Assembly: GCA_900754805.1 (NCBI GenBank)
Contig: CAAEEE010000192.1
Location: forward strand, 1-5,299
DNA: 5,299 nucleotides
Direction: 5' to 3'
Origin: Clostridia bacterium
Lineage (GTDB): Bacteria > Bacillota > Clostridia > Peptostreptococcales > Anaerovoracaceae
Shown here piece by piece: positions 4,032 through 5,299 of the stretch. Under the pieces are notes generated by a model. The model did no database searches. It saw only the letters and a program-made list of their open reading frames with translations, and was not told where the DNA came from. Positions within the stretch are counted from its first letter, which is position 1; each line of letters begins with the position of its first letter. A program made the translations under genes and the position numbers.

Positions 4032-5299
4032 CTTGCTCCCTCGCTTTCCATTTCTTCATAAATCCTTTTTATCTTTTCGCCGAGCGCCGTAATGACCGGA
4101 ACACTAACGGCATTTCCCGCCAGCTTATACAGCTGGCTTTCGGGAATGCCTGCATTCTTTGCCTTTTCATACTGCCCGTCGGTAAAGCCCTGCAGCCGCC
4201 AGCACTCCAACGGCGTTAATTTTCGCACGCGCCCATGATGGAGAATCCCATGCCGGTCGGTAACCGTCAGGGTAAACATCGGCTCATTCGGTTCTTTGAT
4301 CCGTCGTCCGTTTTGCCGCGTCTTTTCCTTTGCAGGACTGATCACGGCACGCGGCGTCTCGCTTTCCACAAAGATGCCGGACTTTTCCGCCTTATGATGA
4401 CTGAATGCATTGTCCTGTCTTGTGGTGATGCATCTTGCATGATCGGTAAGCTTTGCATCCTCATTTAGGTCGATGAAAAAGCACCCCTGCGCAGCGCTTG
4501 GCAGGACGGTGTGGGCAATTTGCCTGCCGATTCTGCCGCGCCTTGTATTGAGATTCGGATAGGCCAGGTCGATGCTGTCACCGGGATGGGCTTCTTGAAA
4601 GCCCTCTTTTGTCGCGACTTTAATCGGCAAAGCTATTTGGTAGAGTCCTGTTTTTCCCCCGAAGCCTCCGGCGCCGCTTGTGAGGGTAATCCCGGTTCCG
4701 CTGTCTGCATAGATGCGGTTTCCTTCGCATCCGCCGACGAGCTGCACAGGAGCCGCCGCATTTGCGTCTCGGAAAGAAAGTATTTCGCCGGGACATCGCT
4801 CTCTAAGATATCCGATAAGATACACTCTCTTTCTTGCTTGGGGGACACCGAAATCCTTGCTGTTAAGCACTTGCCATGCGACATCGTACCCCAGCTCATG
4901 AAGCGCAGCAAGGATGGTCTGAAATGTCCTGCCTTTGTCATGCGACAGGATTCCGGGAACATTCTCAAGACACAAAAATGCAGGTCGCTTAACCCGAGCA
5001 ATTCTTGCAATCTCAAAAAATAGGGTTCCTCTGCTGTCACGAAATCCTCCCCGTTTTCCAGCGATTGAAAAAGCCTGACAAGGGAATCCTCCGCAAAGAA
5101 GGTCGAAATCCGGCAAATTTTCCGGCTGTATCGTTCTTGCATCTTCATAAAAATTTTCTCCTTCCGTATCATAGATTGCCTCATAGGCTTTTTTCGCATA
5201 TTTGTCGTTTTCACAATATCCGATGCAAGTAAAGCCGCCGGCCTTTGTAAGACCTGACCGAAATCCCCCGATTCCTGCAAACATGTCAAAACATTTGAT
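4028..5299 (-). CDS. DNA (cytosine-5-)-methyltransferase, 5' end outside window
   Basis: This enzyme transfers a methyl group from S-adenosylmethionine to C5 of cytosine in a DNA target whose sequence cannot be read from the protein. The visible part is 423 residues. Numbered from the first visible codon, the family motifs are: motif I FAGIGGF (7-13), the catalytic motif IV GGFPCQAFS (70-78, nucleophile Cys74), motif VI LENVPG (111-116), motif VIII QARKR (154-158), motif IX RKLTPLECWRLQGF (359-372) and motif X YKLAGNAVSVPV (391-402). The target-recognition region between VIII and IX is long, about 200 residues, and holds repeated TLT-like segments. The reading frame stays open to the window edge and reads IKCFD before the first internal ATG at 5284. 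That ATG therefore lies inside motif I and the true start is beyond 5299. The stop overlaps the next start (ATGA, 4028-4031). No partner endonuclease is seen, so it looks like an orphan, mobile-element methyltransferase. Confidence 0.96.
   Translation of the reverse strand: MKCFDMFAGIGGFRSGLTKAGGFTCIGYCENDKYAKKAYEAIYDTEGENFYEDARTIQPENLPDFDLLCGGFPCQAFSIAGKRGGFRDSRGTLFFEIARIARVKRPAFLCLENVPGILSHDKGRTFQTILAALHELGYDVAWQVLNSKDFGVPQARKRVYLIGYLRERCPGEILSFRDANAAAPVQLVGGCEGNRIYADSGTGITLTSGAGGFGGKTGLYQIALPIKVATKEGFQEAHPGDSIDLAYPNLNTRRGRIGRQIAHTVLPSAAQGCFFIDLNEDAKLTDHARCITTRQDNAFSHHKAEKSGIFVESETPRAVISPAKEKTRQNGRRIKEPNEPMFTLTVTDRHGILHHGRVRKLTPLECWRLQGFTDGQYEKAKNAGIPESQLYKLAGNAVSVPVITALGEKIKRIYEEMESEGAR

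Noticed and set aside
4511..5023. Plus-strand open frame of 170 codons opposite the cytosine methyltransferase
   Set aside because: It is antisense to a gene with all catalytic motifs, has no recognisable domain and no ribosome site of note. The same applies to the other plus-strand frames in the window.
5282..5284. ATG as start of the cytosine methyltransferase
   Set aside because: It lies inside motif I, and the frame continues upstream with IKCFD, so the gene simply runs off the edge.
1..5299. Enrichment or depletion of GATC sites as a sign of Dam specificity
   Set aside because: By eye there are about 20 GATC sites, close to the roughly 21 expected for this length, so they say nothing about specificity.
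1..5299. CRISPR arrays, tRNA or rRNA genes, insertion sequences, attachment sites
   Set aside because: No regularly spaced repeats, transposase, integrase or structural RNA signature was found; genes fill nearly all of the window.

Overview
The window looks like part of an integrative and conjugative element (ICE), or a related conjugative island, from a low-to-mid GC Gram-positive bacterium. The likeliest host is a gut Clostridia/Lachnospiraceae-type Firmicute. This rests on strong purine-rich Shine-Dalgarno sites, a PrgI-VirB4 gene pair, a TrbL-like membrane protein of the Tn1549/CTn type, and accessory families (DUF3846, DUF3852, a DUF7768/DUF4406-like protein, a Cys-tailed AbrB-like protein) that travel with such elements. 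Family names come from recognising the protein sequences; no search was run.

All ten genes are on the minus strand and tightly packed, so the operon reads from high to low coordinates. No gene-free stretch exceeds 80 bases. The upstream half (5299 to about 2625) is a DNA-modification module. It holds a C5-cytosine methyltransferase cut by the window edge, a DUF3846 protein, and a D12-class N6-adenine methyltransferase with a possible sliding-clamp-binding motif near its C-terminus. No restriction endonuclease is visible. Next come two small genes: an AbrB/SpoVT-like protein with a four-cysteine tail (2395-2628) and a nucleoside-deoxyribosyltransferase-like protein (2003-2353).

The downstream half (2006 to 1) is type IV secretion machinery. 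It has a VirB2-like small membrane protein (DUF3852), a small acidic protein resembling DUF6809, a polytopic TrbL/VirB6-like channel protein, a PrgI/VirB3-like protein, and the first 28 codons of what is very probably the VirB4 ATPase. Three junctions are ATGA stop/start overlaps, and the virB4 ribosome binding site overlaps the prgI stop codon, so translation looks coupled. The 78-base gap in front of the TrbL-like gene contains two hairpins with U-tracts. The first has the preceding gene's stop codon in its loop, suggesting a translation-sensitive attenuator that sets expression of the channel and ATPase genes.

As a whole, the region appears to couple self-modification of the mobile DNA (m5C and m6A marks, plausibly against host restriction) with production of the mating channel. 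The parts belong to known families. The least described points are the putative clamp-binding methyltransferase, the stop-in-loop hairpin, and the unknown roles of the small conserved proteins.
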